From assembly GCA_004835665.1 (NCBI GenBank), contig RBKR01000012.1:868001-932000 (forward strand): a DNA stretch of 64,000 nt, given 5' to 3'. The position numbers and the translations under genes are program-made. This document shows, one piece after another, positions 50,451-62,253 of this stretch. The first letter of the stretch is position 1, and every line of letters starts with the position of its first letter. This DNA comes from Phoma sp. XZ068. Its lineage: Eukaryota; Ascomycota; Dothideomycetes; Pleosporales; Didymellaceae. Under the pieces are notes generated by a model, which saw nothing but the letters and a program-made list of their open reading frames with translations, searched no databases and was not told the origin of the DNA.

Positions 50451-53100
50451 CGTGCGTAGAAGACGCGAAAGTCGGAATGCCGGTCGTGAAGCTATGATGG
50501 CTGTTGGTCGGTGTTTCCGGGGGTAAGTAAGAGTGTTAGTGAGGTGTTGATGATGGCATTTGAGCTCTCGATGACATTCCCATGTAGTGTCGTCATATAT
50601 ACTGCGTCACAGCTAGCGATTTTGGTAGCACTCGACAAATGAGAGTGTTGACCGAGACTAACATTTGGCAACGCATCTTTGATTGCCAATTGTTCGACTT
50701 TGCAGCGTGTTTTTGGGACTCAGGGTGAACTAGCAACTGTGCTGGAAGCTGTACCTCTGCTTTCTTGGCGCTGAGTTATCGATAGGGAAAGCACGAGGCA
50801 GGTGCAAGTCATTTTGGTCGTAGGATCAAAAACAATTTTCTCTTGATGACAAGAGTGCCAGTCATTTTTGACACGCACATGTTTGCCCGGTCTTCGCGAC
50901 TTCGAGCTCTCAAGAGCTTTGTTGTCTAATTTGATGTCTCTCAGCTTCAAGTCTAACTTCACACGAACACTCATGCATAGAAAAGCAGAAACGAGCCTGA
51001 AGACACAATTGGAGCGGGAGGGGCGTCAGTCAGCGATCAAATCATACTTTTTCCTCCAATCGTCCACCAGCAGGCTTGTTTCGTACCTTGCTCCGCCCAA
51101 AATAAGCAAAGCTAGAGGGCCGGTCCGACTGCCTTTCCATTCTGAGCAATCACCGGTGAAAGGTGATCGATACATCGAAAGATCTTTCTCAGCATATTAA
51201 GTTTCTGCGGGTCAAGGAAGGACTGCAGCGCGCTTCGAGAAGGTCGCCGACCTGAGCCGCCAGGCGGGGAATTCGTGTCGGAACGTTGCATCTAGGAACC
51301 TGCAAGGTGCCTGCGACAAATGGTTGCACAACAGATACTCTCGAGCGTTTTCGTGGTCATCCTCAAGCTTCGGAGCCTGTATGTATTTGGCATCATGTCA
51401 ATGTAAGAATGTCGGTGGTGTCCCAAATAGTGCAATGCTGAACCTAAGGGCGGGCCACCCGAAAGGCACCGAAGGGGATACCGAGGTGTCCATTTGCGTG
51501 ATCTGGACTGTTACATGCGAGTCGGTCGGTTGTGGCTGGCTCCGTCCGTACGCATGCGCGCTCGCTGGGCGAACCACCCCTCTGGATTCCTGTTGGCCGT
51601 ATTCAGATACATGAAGCGAAAGACTCTGCGCTGTTCTTGAAGCGGGTTTTGTCTTTGACCTTTCAAAGAGCCTCAGATACAGGTAGCGCTGGACGCGGTG
51701 GATAGGCTCCGTTAGTTATCGTAAACCTGCGCCTTTCAGGTTCTTGTTCTTCTTGACACCAGAATGACAATCCCGAGTGGCAGTCGTCCCTCACATCCCT
51801 TTGGCGACCAGTCGTCTAGCGTTAATGTTCGAAGCGCTGAGGGGTTGCTACGATGTGTTGTCTGATGCGTCAGGATTGATCATGTGCTCATCCTTTTTCG
51901 AGCAGCGTCTGCGAATGGATGTCACTTGCAACATCTTAGCAGACGTACTATGGTGATCAAGTCGAACACGTAACTTTGCAATCTATTCACACCGCAAGAT
52001 ATGAGCAACGAGACACTAACCAACGTTAGTCCCCCGTTCCGCACCGTCTCGCTTCACATCGTGCCTCCGCAGGTTCGGCACGGGAGAGGGACGCCATAAT
52101 GGAGTTGATTGGTTGGCAGCCGCAACTGACACTATTACCCGCGCCGTTTTCGTCCAGTGAGGGGACCTTGATGGGGGGAGAATCCTTTCAGTTGCGTGTC
52201 TGAGCCTCGTAGCAGGCGTGCTGCCGGCGGCACAGTTACGATTGTCTAATTCTTTCAAACTGCGCGGCTGTTGCTCGCAGGTATCGCACCGACGGCACAG
52301 CAGCGTCGGAAGCCTTGCTCCCACAAATCAAGAATAGGCAGGTGATGCCCTTGAAGTATAATTATGCGCTTATGTTTTAGTCGACTACAATCGCGTAGAT
52401 CATCTCATCTCCTCTCCCGCAAGTGTTGATCAAAGCGTCACAGCGTTTCTCTCAAAATCTCAACGGCTCCATCGTCGCCCATCTGCAACGCAGTAATGCA
52501 GCACAGAGCACCGCTCATTGGAACAAACATGTTCGTTGAGGTGCAGAGACAATGAGAGACTCTAGAAGTGCCCAGCCGCCCAGACCAAGGTCGACCATGG
52601 CTGAGAGCGAATGCGATCGGCAACGCGCCAATGTGGCACAAAAGGGCCGTAAGCCTAGCAAACGAACCGTTCATTCGGAGCAGTCTGCGTTCTTTGAGTC
52701 CTTGCGCCTGCGGACTCCGCTTTCTTCTACCTGCACGCACATGTAATGCGCACGACCGTAATTACCTGCGCGTCCGTCCGCTGAAGCGTGGCCTGTTGAT
52801 CTTTCCATCCGTGTTATATGCAAACCCCTGCCCGCCAACCCGCGCTCTCTCCACATAAGTCGCCGACCACCAACCTCCGCTGCAGGCACGTTACCTATAC
52901 TCCACCAACGCCCAACTCCACTTTACGACCTTGACGACTGCTCGCTGGACGACTGGACGACTCTGCTTCCGTCCTTGTACTTACTGTCACGCCCACCACT
53001 CCCTCGCGCTACCTTTACCGTCCTTGACCGACGCATCCGCCCCCCGCTTACAAACCACCCGATACAACATACCTCTTTGCACGAGACCTAATCGCCCAGC
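50451..53100. other. 2.65-kb region without a supported gene
   Basis: Between the starts of the PNPOx-like gene (-) and the next gene (+). Open frames are short and unconvincing on both strands. The last 250 bases before 53101 are C/T-rich with few Gs, typical of a fungal 5' leader and core promoter. No repeat, RNA gene or coding chain is recognised in the remainder. Confidence 0.45.
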
Positions 53101-54171
53101 ATGTCAGACATCACCAAGTCATTCACGTTCCTGCAGGAGACTATACCACAATGGCTTCAGGACATCACCAATATAGAAGAGAAGGTCACCAGCATGCAAG
53201 AAGAGATCGCCAGGGTATCTGTGTCGGCATCGCCGTTTGCGAAGAACAAGACAGGGTCCATGGAGTCGATACGACATGAGAATTTGGATGCTGTTGCGGA
53301 AGAACCTACGCCGTCAAACCCCACATTAGCCAATCCTCTTGGCAGCCGCAAACGCAAGTCGACCTCGGTCACCTCTGGTCGTGCCTCAGGACCCACGAGA
53401 TACCGCCAAAAGACGATGGTGGTCGTCAGCTACGATGGAGACATGCAGAAGTCGTTCGAGCTGCTTGTACGGGGTCTGGCAACGGGGCGCAACATGCTAA
53501 GAAAGGCGAAGATGGAGGCGAAGATGGCAGAGATGGCTGCCATTGCTGGATCGAGTGACGAAGAGGACGAAAACGACGACGAAGAGGATCACATCATGTC
53601 GAAGATCAGCTACCGACCACAAATGACATCCATGCGAATACGTGCCGCAGCGGCGAGAAGAGGTCGAGGTGGCCGTGGTGGCGGTCCAACTCCGCCAGCG
53701 GAGCTGTTCGAGACAACAGACAAGACTCTAGAGCAAGCACAGGAGCTGTGCGAGAAGTCAGCGCATCTCACCCTTCGTGACGGCGACTGCAGAAGTGAGC
53801 TAAAACTGGCCCGTATGCACTTGAACAACGTCCTCTCCACCGCAAAGACTGAAGTCAACAAATGCGCTTCCAGTCAATCGAGACCAGGACAACTATCACA
53901 AGATCAAGACACGTCCGATACATCACTGTCTTCAATGGAGCCATCTTACAAGAGACACTTCCCAAGCATCTCAGCGCCTAAGCCGGTTTCTGAATCAGAA
54001 GCAAAGTTAGAGCCCGTCATGACACAATCGACCATCCGTGCGCCGGCTGCACCCACAGTTACAGCGCCCAAGACGATGGACATCGAAGTCGATGATGACA
54101 ACGAAGACGAAGATATGGACTTCGTCATGCCACCTGTGCGCTTCACATCACGGCGAGCTGCACGCGCCTAA
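53101..54171 (+). CDS. Conserved-looking nuclear protein of unknown function
   Basis: Single-exon, 356-residue protein. I do not recognise a named domain. The N-terminal 40 residues are helical (SFTFLQETIPQWLQDITNIEEKV) and may form a coiled coil. A basic stretch SRKRKST near residue 83 is a possible nuclear localisation signal. The central YDGDMQKSFELLVRGLATGRNMLRKAKMEAKM is an amphipathic helical region followed by an acidic cluster. AAAARRGRGGRGGGPTPP near residue 190 is an RGG-like segment, often RNA-binding or arginine-methylated. The C-terminus is acidic then basic (DDNEDEDMDFVMPPVRFTSRRAARA). Chromatin or RNA-associated roles are possible but not shown. Confidence 0.65.
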   Translation: MSDITKSFTFLQETIPQWLQDITNIEEKVTSMQEEIARVSVSASPFAKNKTGSMESIRHENLDAVAEEPTPSNPTLANPLGSRKRKSTSVTSGRASGPTRYRQKTMVVVSYDGDMQKSFELLVRGLATGRNMLRKAKMEAKMAEMAAIAGSSDEEDENDDEEDHIMSKISYRPQMTSMRIRAAAARRGRGGRGGGPTPPAELFETTDKTLEQAQELCEKSAHLTLRDGDCRSELKLARMHLNNVLSTAKTEVNKCASSQSRPGQLSQDQDTSDTSLSSMEPSYKRHFPSISAPKPVSESEAKLEPVMTQSTIRAPAAPTVTAPKTMDIEVDDDNEDEDMDFVMPPVRFTSRRAARA

Positions 54172-54822
54172 AAACATTCCATTGCACATTGTTTTAGTCA
54201 CATCTGCGTTTGAGCGATTCAACTGAGTACTTTTTCATGGCGTCTTAAGGGCATATTTGAAGGGGCAACATACTAGGTCGCATCATGCCTGTTATGAAGA
54301 GAATACCCCATTTGCATCAACCACATTGAGATGGCAGAAGGCATTGCCACTCGTTCTGGCTCCTCATTCTATGTTCACGCAACGTCGTGATTACTCTCAC
54401 TACGTTGCAGCCCGCGGCAGATGCTGCTGTTGCTTTGCACTACTCATAGCGATACCCAATGCTAAACTTTATTTACCACTATGATCATACCCTTTACTTA
54501 TATACTTCTCGTTACGCTCTTAAGCTGCTCGTTTCCTATTTATCATGGCCTTGTTGGGTGCTGTGTTGAACCTAGGACGTGCCTGCCTGCTGCACTCGTC
54601 CTTACCCTCCACGGTCAACTTGAACTCGTCATGTGAGCCACACAAGCTCCAACGTCTTTCCTAAGACCTCTGCTCCGCCATTATCCTGCATATAATACCA
54701 CGTTTCCCAGCACCGCAGCGCTAGCGATCTTCTGGTAGGTTCACGTTCACCCTCACCCGCAGTCTATGCTCACACCAATGTTACAGTGCGGAACCAGCTC
54801 CAAATTCTACATATCGCAAGCA
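54172..54822. other. Intergenic, 650 bases
   Basis: 3' region of the preceding gene and promoter of the next. Nothing coding is supported. Confidence 0.45.
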
Positions 54823-56552
54823 ATGGCGTCACCTGCCTCAAATGATGCCGACGAAGCCACGGACAATTTTCCTGAAATCACCGTTCACACAACCTACTTG
54901 AGCTCAGATGCAATACATGAAGTGCGTTGGCTGGGAGATCTGATCAAGACGTACACTAACACGATGTTAGGACGATCTGGACTTTCTGCCTCCCAGTCCA
55001 GAGCTTGGTATGGCTAGAGGAGGTGAAGTTGACATCAGTGACGCAGACTGGTCCCTTGAAAATGATGAAAATGAGGACAAGAGTGCAGAATCAAAGCTGC
55101 ATGTAACACCTGTAAGTGCCTATCCGTGGTGCCTGATACTATAGTCACTGACATTGACAGTTCAAGGCCATTGTCACACCTGAAGATGATGCCACTTCTG
55201 AGGCTGGCGAGGAAGATCTAACGGTCAGACACCCTTCGATGCGACAAACTAAACAATCACCGCCTGAGAGCGCCCACGGAGTGGTGCCTGAATTCACGAG
55301 TGATCAAATCATAACATCTGCCCCTACATGCCTGCCCATACGTCGCAGTGCCAGAACAAAGAGCACGCTTGTTTACGACCAAAAGTATCACCCAATGGAT
55401 GATATTATTCGACCATCACAAGCGGCCAAGCGTCGCTCATTGCACGGTGAGGGGCTTGCGCTTGGAGATGACTTGGATGATTCATCCTCTGAAGACCCTG
55501 GCTCTGATGCAGGGAGTTTGGTTATCGAGGAGGGCAGTGATGATGAAGAGCCGCATCCGCCCACAGGGAATCAGAAAAGGAAGCGATCCGAGTCTCGAGC
55601 CTCGGAGCCTAATCGACGTTCGTCGCGCAGGACGAAGACGCCTAAAATATCCTACAACATGAAGATACATCCTCAAGACAGCGACCTGCAACGAGCCTTC
55701 GCGTGCGATGGGTCGAAAAGCTCACCATCGCCAACTAAGCGGGTGCAAGTTAGCAATACCAGCTCTGCTAATAGTAAAAAACTACCAGAAGCTTTTGAGG
55801 GCCCGTATCGCTCGTCGCTTGCAGACGGCTCGCAAGGTAACTTCGCTCACCCCAACATCTACATGCTACTCGATCCAAAGATGTGGGAGTATAACTAACG
55901 ACCTGAAGAGTCCTCACTGGAACCATTAGTAGAGGCCTCGACAGAGCCTTCGACATCGCAGACACCTGGCCCTGAAACTTCTTCAAGTCGAGAAGATAGG
56001 CCTGTCGACGTATATCAGGACTTTCGTCACAAGAACGCATGTCTCACCAGTGACCAGGATATATGGCCAGATGCAAAGGGGTTGCCATTCCGCATCTTTA
56101 CTGAGCGCATAGAAGATCAGTTGAATGCCGAAACAGAAGCAGCATCGCCATTCCATTACGAGGATGACAACAAAGAAAATGACGTTACCAATCCCGAGTT
56201 CGTCCCCAGACCAGACCTTCTCGATGGCATCTCAATCATACCAGCTCCACATTATCGAGCACCGCAAGGATCCCTTACGTTTCCAGGAAATGTCTCGATA
56301 GCTAGCAACGCGTTCTATGTGCACCCTCACTTCGAAGCTTCACCTTACGGTCTGGGCTGGAGCGATGGTGCCCATGACATTAACAACAATGACCTGCACA
56401 TTTGCCCGATTCCTGACTATATGCGCATTTTGGCATCTAGCGAGAGCCTACCTCGGGCCTCTACACCTACAGAGACTCGCTCGCAAGGAAGTGCCACTGC
56501 TGCAAACTCAGCCCCGCTACGAGATCTTGGGTGGCTTGAACTCCTTCGCTAA
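54823..56552 (+). CDS. Acidic nuclear-looking protein with a duplicated motif
   Basis: Four exons, 54823-54921, 54971-55111, 55161-55836 and 55909-56552, give 519 residues. The third intron (GTAACT donor, ACTAAC branch, AAG acceptor, 72 bases) removes an in-frame TAA at 55896-55898; the frame is the same on both sides. I do not recognise a family. Two copies of one motif are visible: RRSARTKSTLVYDQKYHPMD near residue 137 and RRSSRRTKTPKISYNMKIHPQD near residue 235, sharing R-R-S-x-R-T-K, then Y-[DN]-x-K-x-H-P-x-D. Acidic Ser/Glu/Asp clusters surround them, and QKRKRSESRA is a likely nuclear signal. The C-terminal half is less charged. A chromatin-related role is a guess. The 3' end could extend through another intron. 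Confidence 0.65.
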
Positions 56553-59500
56553 ACGTTTCGTTTCAGGCCAAGATTTATCGCAGCAGTCTGGAGAGGCTGC
56601 ATACTCATCACCTTCAAATGTGAATCCAAGCCTGAGTCTGCATTGGTTTCAGCATGTATGCGCAACATGGTAATATAGAGGACGCGTAAAACGAGTGTCA
56701 CCTTTCTCGGGGCGAAATACATGGGCATGGTGATACTTGGCGCGCTCGCTCAGCTCTGGGATGGATGTAAGTCTTGTTCAGTCCAGCTCCGTAACCGATA
56801 GGGTCGACATGTTGCAAGTGGCAAGCAATGTACATGGAACCTACTGTAGATCAAATGCAATCTCAATCTCGGTCTTCATAGGCGGTAAAACATTCTGACT
56901 CCCATGATAGCATCTAGCGGTGAATTGCCAAGTCAGTCGAATCAAAGGAAATGTGTAGCTGAAATGCAATGCAGTTGAAATTTGGAAAATCCAAATCAGC
57001 TCCAGCCGACCAGTATAGAAAGAAACGGACATAGAAGCACCCACCAAGCTGTGTAACTCGTGACGATCAAAATACAGCGTCCAGTATCTTCATCGAGTTC
57101 TTCACTCTATCACATTACCTCAGTGCTTCCCAGTTTGAATCCATGATATCCACTCATGTACTTGCACGTTTGCGAGGCGAGTACAACGCAAAGACAACAT
57201 GCGCATGCTTACTTGGCCACCTTTGGGGCAGCTGCATGAGGGTAGAGAACTTTGCATGGGACTGCAGACGATGCAAATGCCATAGCCTGTGCGAAGGAGA
57301 CGGGTTTCGACGAAGCACGACTAGCCTTACAGCGACATGGTGTTTGGGCTCGGTCTCCGTGAGGCGATAAGCTCGCAAACCAAGCAGGCCAAGAAGGGGG
57401 CCAAACTGTCGTCAATGGCTTCATTGAGGGCTTGGATTGACTTAAATACCGAACCTGGCTCTACACAAGGCGCAGGGCTGGCTACCTGATCTGTTTGTAC
57501 CTAAGACCACATGTGACACAGCAAGTGCAGCCTTGTGCTTACGAAGGCATCGAAGAAACCTTGTGTCAGATGTGCCTCTCACTCATACGTCACTGCCGTA
57601 CACCTGCCAAAGCTTATTCTGTCTTGACGACTGTGATACAAGAATGGTCGATCTTCCTCACGACGTGTGTTATGTCTTTCCCTCCATGCGCCTTCGCTCT
57701 ACTGAGTGCGTCACCGAAGCAAAAACGACAGCATGTGTCGCTGCGGTGCTGCCGTGATGCACACCCGAAGGATCCGGCGAGCTGAATTTCCCCGTCTGAG
57801 CGAACCCTAGTAGATAGTGCACAAGGGTATCTGCATATGCTGACTGTGTCCAGCAAGCAAGCATCTGCGCCTTGAGCTTATTTCTTATTCTACGACGCTG
57901 TTCGTTGTGCAGTTCCTGCACGTAAGCATCGCGCGTCTGCACTTCGGGGAATCAGCCTCGCAGCAATCACAGAGCGATTCCACTTTGCTCGTATTCGGTA
58001 TCACTAATATTCATGCCACCTTCGGTCGCCGTGTCAGTATTGTCAATAAGTCCAGATCGCTCCTTTAATTCAATCAAAGAAGCGTGTTGATTTCACTCAC
58101 TGCTTCTCCGGCGCGCAAGTATCCTCTTCCGCCTGGTGAAGTCGATCAGCAAAGCAAGCCTAGGCGAACGACCACTTGCAGTACCCTCCATCACAGCGCC
58201 CAGAAGCATCCCGGTCGGCTGCATCTGAACACGAGCGCAAGTCACTCGCACACGTGCATGGCTACCTGCACAGCATGCGGGAACTTTACCTGCAAGTTTC
58301 CTAGCTACCTGCACTAGCAGAGCGGGCGCTTGCACAAATTCAGTTCATGGGCTTGGTCACTTCACCAACAAGAGTCTGGCGGAAGGCCTAGAAGGCGCGC
58401 CGAAGGATTGCGAAAGCCCGTGGCTAAATTTGTGATTCGCGCGCTGGCTACTTGTCGATCTAGGCGGCTTGCGCTCGGGCGTTTAGCCTCATGTGGTCGC
58501 TTCAGGAACACGTGGGTAGGGGACGAGCTCAAGGGAAATCGTTGGGTCGGTGGCCGAAGTGGTGCCATCATTGTTCAATATCTGGTTCACAATGATTTTT
58601 ATTTTACCTTCGACAGTACTTTCTTTGATTGTGATTTGTGTTTGAGAGTATGGTGTTGGGTATCGAGCCTCGGCTAGGGTAGTATGTTCATCGGTTAGGT
58701 ACATCCTGGTACCTAGAAGTACATTTGAGATTTATCAACCAAACAAATGATCACGATATCGGTGGTGTAATAGGTCTCGCCCTTATGAGCGCTGCCCGGG
58801 TCGCTATCCGTCTCTCTGAATACGAAAAGACACTTTGTGGTACATCATCGGCATCGTATCGATTGAGAACGAGCACGCCGTCGTCGTCGCCGTCTTTGAT
58901 CAACACCAAAGTGGATCATCAACAATTCCGTATGCGACAGTGATGTGTGTGATCGCCATGGAACACGTTTGGAGCGGAACAAGCCCCGTAGTCCATCCAC
59001 AGCTGGGTTTCAAGCCCTCCGACGTCAACACCGTCAAAACACCATCCCGTCTGCCCACAACGCAAACACGCCCAAAAGCCATCGACTCAGATCTTTGCCT
59101 CTGAGCAAGTCAGATCGGCAGTAGTTGCCAATCACTAGGATGCTCGCGGCATTTGCATTTGGACCTTTGTCCACATCCGACTCAGTGATGGCGCCTTCTG
59201 GTATATGGGCGGTCGTTAGTCTAGGACTTGAGCTCGTGGCTGGCTCAGATCGGTAGTCCACCATCAACCAATACGCCAATCCGCATCGTGCACTCACTAA
59301 GCAGTGTGCAGGCCGGCGAGAAGGGTTGGATGGTGGTGGTGGGGAGCAAATGCAGGGTTTTTTTCCACCTCGCAGCTTAGCAGCTTAGCAGCTTAGCAGG
59401 CATGGTACCTAGAATCCCGCAAGTTGCATTCGGGCCCCGGTCGTTGGCTCTCGTGAGAATTGCATTTTGGTGTTGGCGTGCTTTGCCCGGGCTGGACCCC

Positions 59501-60266
59501 TAAAATTGAACGCATCTATCGTGGCGCTAGTACACATGCATCCGCCGAGTGCGTGCACCGCATCCTAGTAGGGCACAGCCGCTTCCTCACAATCGGGCGA
59601 CCAGCAATCCTAGACCGTTTGTGCTGCGATTATGGCGCTGGCTCACGGCAGATGTGTGTTTTTAGCGGTCTTTAATTCGGGGTGCGCGCGGGCGCTCCTT
59701 GGAGGGCGCACGCTGCGTGAGCGGGGACGAGGCCGCTGTCAATGTCTGAGGCTAGACTTCTCACACTGTCCTGACGTTTATAAGGTCGCCGATTTCGTTT
59801 GGTTTGAAGGCATCCACAATCTAGAAGCCAGTCACTCAGTCACGCCTGCTTTCAAAGAAGATAATCCTCATACCTGCCTCACCAATACTTAACCTTAACC
59901 GCCCTTCCTACTTCATCTCCACACTATTCGTGGCTTTTACGAGCATAGCTCAAGTACGCCTCGCAACGCACGGCCCCTTCCGAATACTGTTGGCTGAAAG
60001 CGAGTAAAGAGCATATTTTAGCTTCACTCTAAGCCTAGCTCTCATCCTCTCGCGGCAATACCCTGGACGGGCTTGTGCATCCTTCCTCGTATTTGGTGAA
60101 CCATCCCTAAAACCCGCGGCGCCCCTTCCGAGTTGTTATCTTCAACCCTAATTTCCACCACGAGCACTCGACAAAAGCGTTCCAGTGTCTGTATATTCCA
60201 GGATATACATACTCGGACCTTATCGATACCCTTCCAGATCCGCTCGACTCATACCCAGGATCCAGG
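56553..60266. other. 3.7-kb gene-free region
   Basis: The longest stretch without a supported gene. Open frames are short on both strands and none resembles a protein or gives a spliced chain I could follow. A small tandem repeat lies at 59373-59396. The final 300 bases before 60267 are C/T-rich, suitable as the promoter and leader of the esterase gene. I saw no transposase fragments, terminal repeats or obvious RIP-type AT enrichment. Confidence 0.45.
59373..59396. repeat. Tandem octamer (CAGCTTAG)3
   Basis: Three perfect copies of CAGCTTAG followed by CAG. It lies in gene-free sequence. Confidence 0.9.
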
Positions 60267-61069
60267 ATGGTGAAGCTCGGTGCTATTGCCTTCGGGCTGT
60301 TCACTGTTGTAGCTCAAGTGAGTGCTCAACAGGCAGTAAAGGTAATGCCGTTCGGTGCGTCTATTGTCAGCGTAAGTTTACCCATATATAAACGTCTGGC
60401 ACCTCACTGACTCTCATGCAGAAATGTTGGCGCGCAAACCTCCAGACCAAACTCCGCAATGACAAAACCACAAACTTCGACTTTGTCGGCACACAAACAG
60501 GCTCCTGCGGTGGAGTTTCAATTGACCAAGACCACGAAGGTCACCCTGGCTCTCAAGCAACCGACTACGCAGCCAAGGGTAACCTGACCGTGTGGCTCAA
60601 TGCCAACAAGCCTGATGTTATTGTCATGCTCCTTGGAACCAATGACATCCTCCTCGGCAAGAAGACCACCGGCGAGATCCTCCAGGCCTACGATGTCTTG
60701 ATCGGCCAGATGCGTGCCAGCAACCCCAAAATGCGCATCATCATCTCTAACTTGCTGCCCCTGGATCCCGTCCGCTGGCCGCGTAACGCTGCCGATGGCA
60801 TTGTCAACCTTAACACGGGAATCAGGCAGTACGTACCGAGCAAGAACACGCGCGAAAGTCCAGTGGTCTATGTCGACAACTTCACGGGCTTTGACGCCGT
60901 CGCCGACACAACGGATGGTGAGCATCCGAATGATGCCGGTAACGAGAAGATGGCGAGCAAGTTCTTTGCGCCGACGCGAGATGCGATTAAAGCTGTGAGT
61001 GCTGCAAAGAAGACTAGGACGAGACGTGCGAGTGGATTTTTGAGTCGAAGGCTGGCGATGCTGGCGTAA
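60267..61069 (+). CDS. Secreted SGNH-hydrolase, carbohydrate esterase family 3-like
   Basis: Extracellular esterase of the GDSL/SGNH fold, similar to CE3 acetyl-xylan esterases. Two exons, 60267-60371 and 60422-61069, give 250 residues. The signal peptide is MVKLGAIAFGLFTVVAQVSA. VMPFGASIVS holds the block I nucleophile Ser as G-A-S instead of G-D-S, which is common in this fungal branch. KCWRANLQTKL opens exon 2, DQDHEGHPG is the CE3-type block II Gly, LLGTNDI is block III with Asn, and DGEHPNDAGNEKMA is block V with the Asp-x-x-His pair. All four catalytic positions are therefore present. The C-terminus is basic (KKTRTRRASGFLSRRLAMLA), unusual for a secreted enzyme and possibly a processing or wall-binding tail. 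A role in deacetylating plant xylan is likely from family knowledge. Confidence 0.88.
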
Positions 61070-61910
61070 TAGGGGGAGACCATGACCATGAATATAGACA
61101 TGACTGGGATGGATAATAGGCGGAATGACCTGTTATGATTAACGACCTATTGTGTTATGCTTAATGCATAATGATAACTATTGTACTTAGCTGTCTTTGT
61201 TTTTCAACTTTCTACTGAGGACTGCGAATTGACCAACGTACAGATTCTCGGAACCGACTCGAATGTCAAGGGTCAAGCCCAATTAGAAGATCAGAGAGTC
61301 ACCCCGACACTGGTGATGTCCTCGGTGACCAGCACTGCCCAAGCCAAGAGCACTCCTCAAGCCCAGAACACTCCTGCAGAGCAGAGCACTCCTGCGACGA
61401 TCTCCACTCGTGTGTCAGTGACAGCACAGTCGCAAGCAACAGGCTCAGCGACTCCGGACGTGAAGTTAGCGACGACACAGGGTAGCCAACAGGCATCATC
61501 GGCGTCCAGCTTAAACGCATCGTGGCCTTTGAAGGGGTGGAGGACCATGCGGTGGGCGGTATCAAGAGGAGGGTCGAAGCAGCGTGTGCTGTTGAACGTA
61601 CGGTAGAAAGAGAAGGAAGAAGGAGGGGTCCAGTTGTTTATTTGATTTAGCGCGGCTACAGTGCCGATTCGTTCAAGTACATAAAAGTGTTGTACATACG
61701 GTGAGTTACCAGCATCGGCTCTCAGCGTTCGCGTCTGCTGGTTCAGACTTGGCCGAAGCCTCCTCCAGCTGGCCTGGCAATCTGCATATAGACATTAGCG
61801 ATAGACGCATACTAGCATAATGCATACAACCTACGGGTGGAGAGGTAGAGCCACATGGCCACTTCCAAATTCTTCAAAAGCTTTGCGCATGAGCGTGTGT
61901 CTTCACGTCC
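61070..61910. other. Intergenic; possible Ser/Thr/Gln-rich ORF, weak
   Basis: Between convergent genes. The plus strand at about 61241-61606 is open and Ser/Thr/Gln/Ala-rich with short degenerate repeats around AGCACTCCT. The minus strand is open too, so coding status is undecided. An exon-like island on the minus strand at about 61731-61802 is discussed in the findings. Confidence 0.35.
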
Positions 61911-62253
61911 CTAGTGCCCTTCCGTTGGCTCAGACTCGCTGGCAGCCTCCTTCTCTGCCTTTTTGGCGGCCTGTACATTGAGTGTTAGCGACAGTCTGCG
62001 TGGTGCTTGATACGACATGACCAACCATGATGCCGCGACTCTTCTTGCTCTTTTTGAGCTTCATGTCGGCGTCTTCGGCGGCCGCGACAGCAGCGACTTC
62101 CTATGTTGTGTCAGAACGGGCAGCTCACTCAGGACAGCTTCTGTATCGTACGTCTCGTTTCTTCCTCTCAACTTCTTCGTAGTGCAGAGCTGCTCCGGCC
62201 ATCTGCGATTTCTCGGCGTCCGCGTCCGTGACGTCGTACGCACCTCGACCCAT
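61911..62253 (-). CDS. Small Ala/Lys-rich protein, three short exons
   Basis: Too short to stand out as an open frame. Exons 62253-62152, 62100-62026 and 61970-61911 join in frame to a 78-residue protein starting MGRGAYDVTDADAEK and ending SESEPTEGH. Intron 1 has donor GTACGA and acceptor CATAG. Intron 2 uses either GTTGGT at 62025 or GTATCA slightly downstream, both ending TACAG after a CTAAC branch. Composition is strongly helical and charged (HYEEVERKKRDEVAAVAAAE), with a basic KLKKSKKSRG patch. I do not recognise a family. Consistent phase, branch points and a sensible start support reality; the product could be longer if a downstream alternative last exon is used. Confidence 0.5.

Noticed and set aside
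55896..55898. Premature stop suggesting a pseudogene or stop-codon read-through
   Set aside because: A frame-preserving intron with donor GTAACT, branch ACTAAC and acceptor AAG removes it, so an intact gene is the simpler reading.
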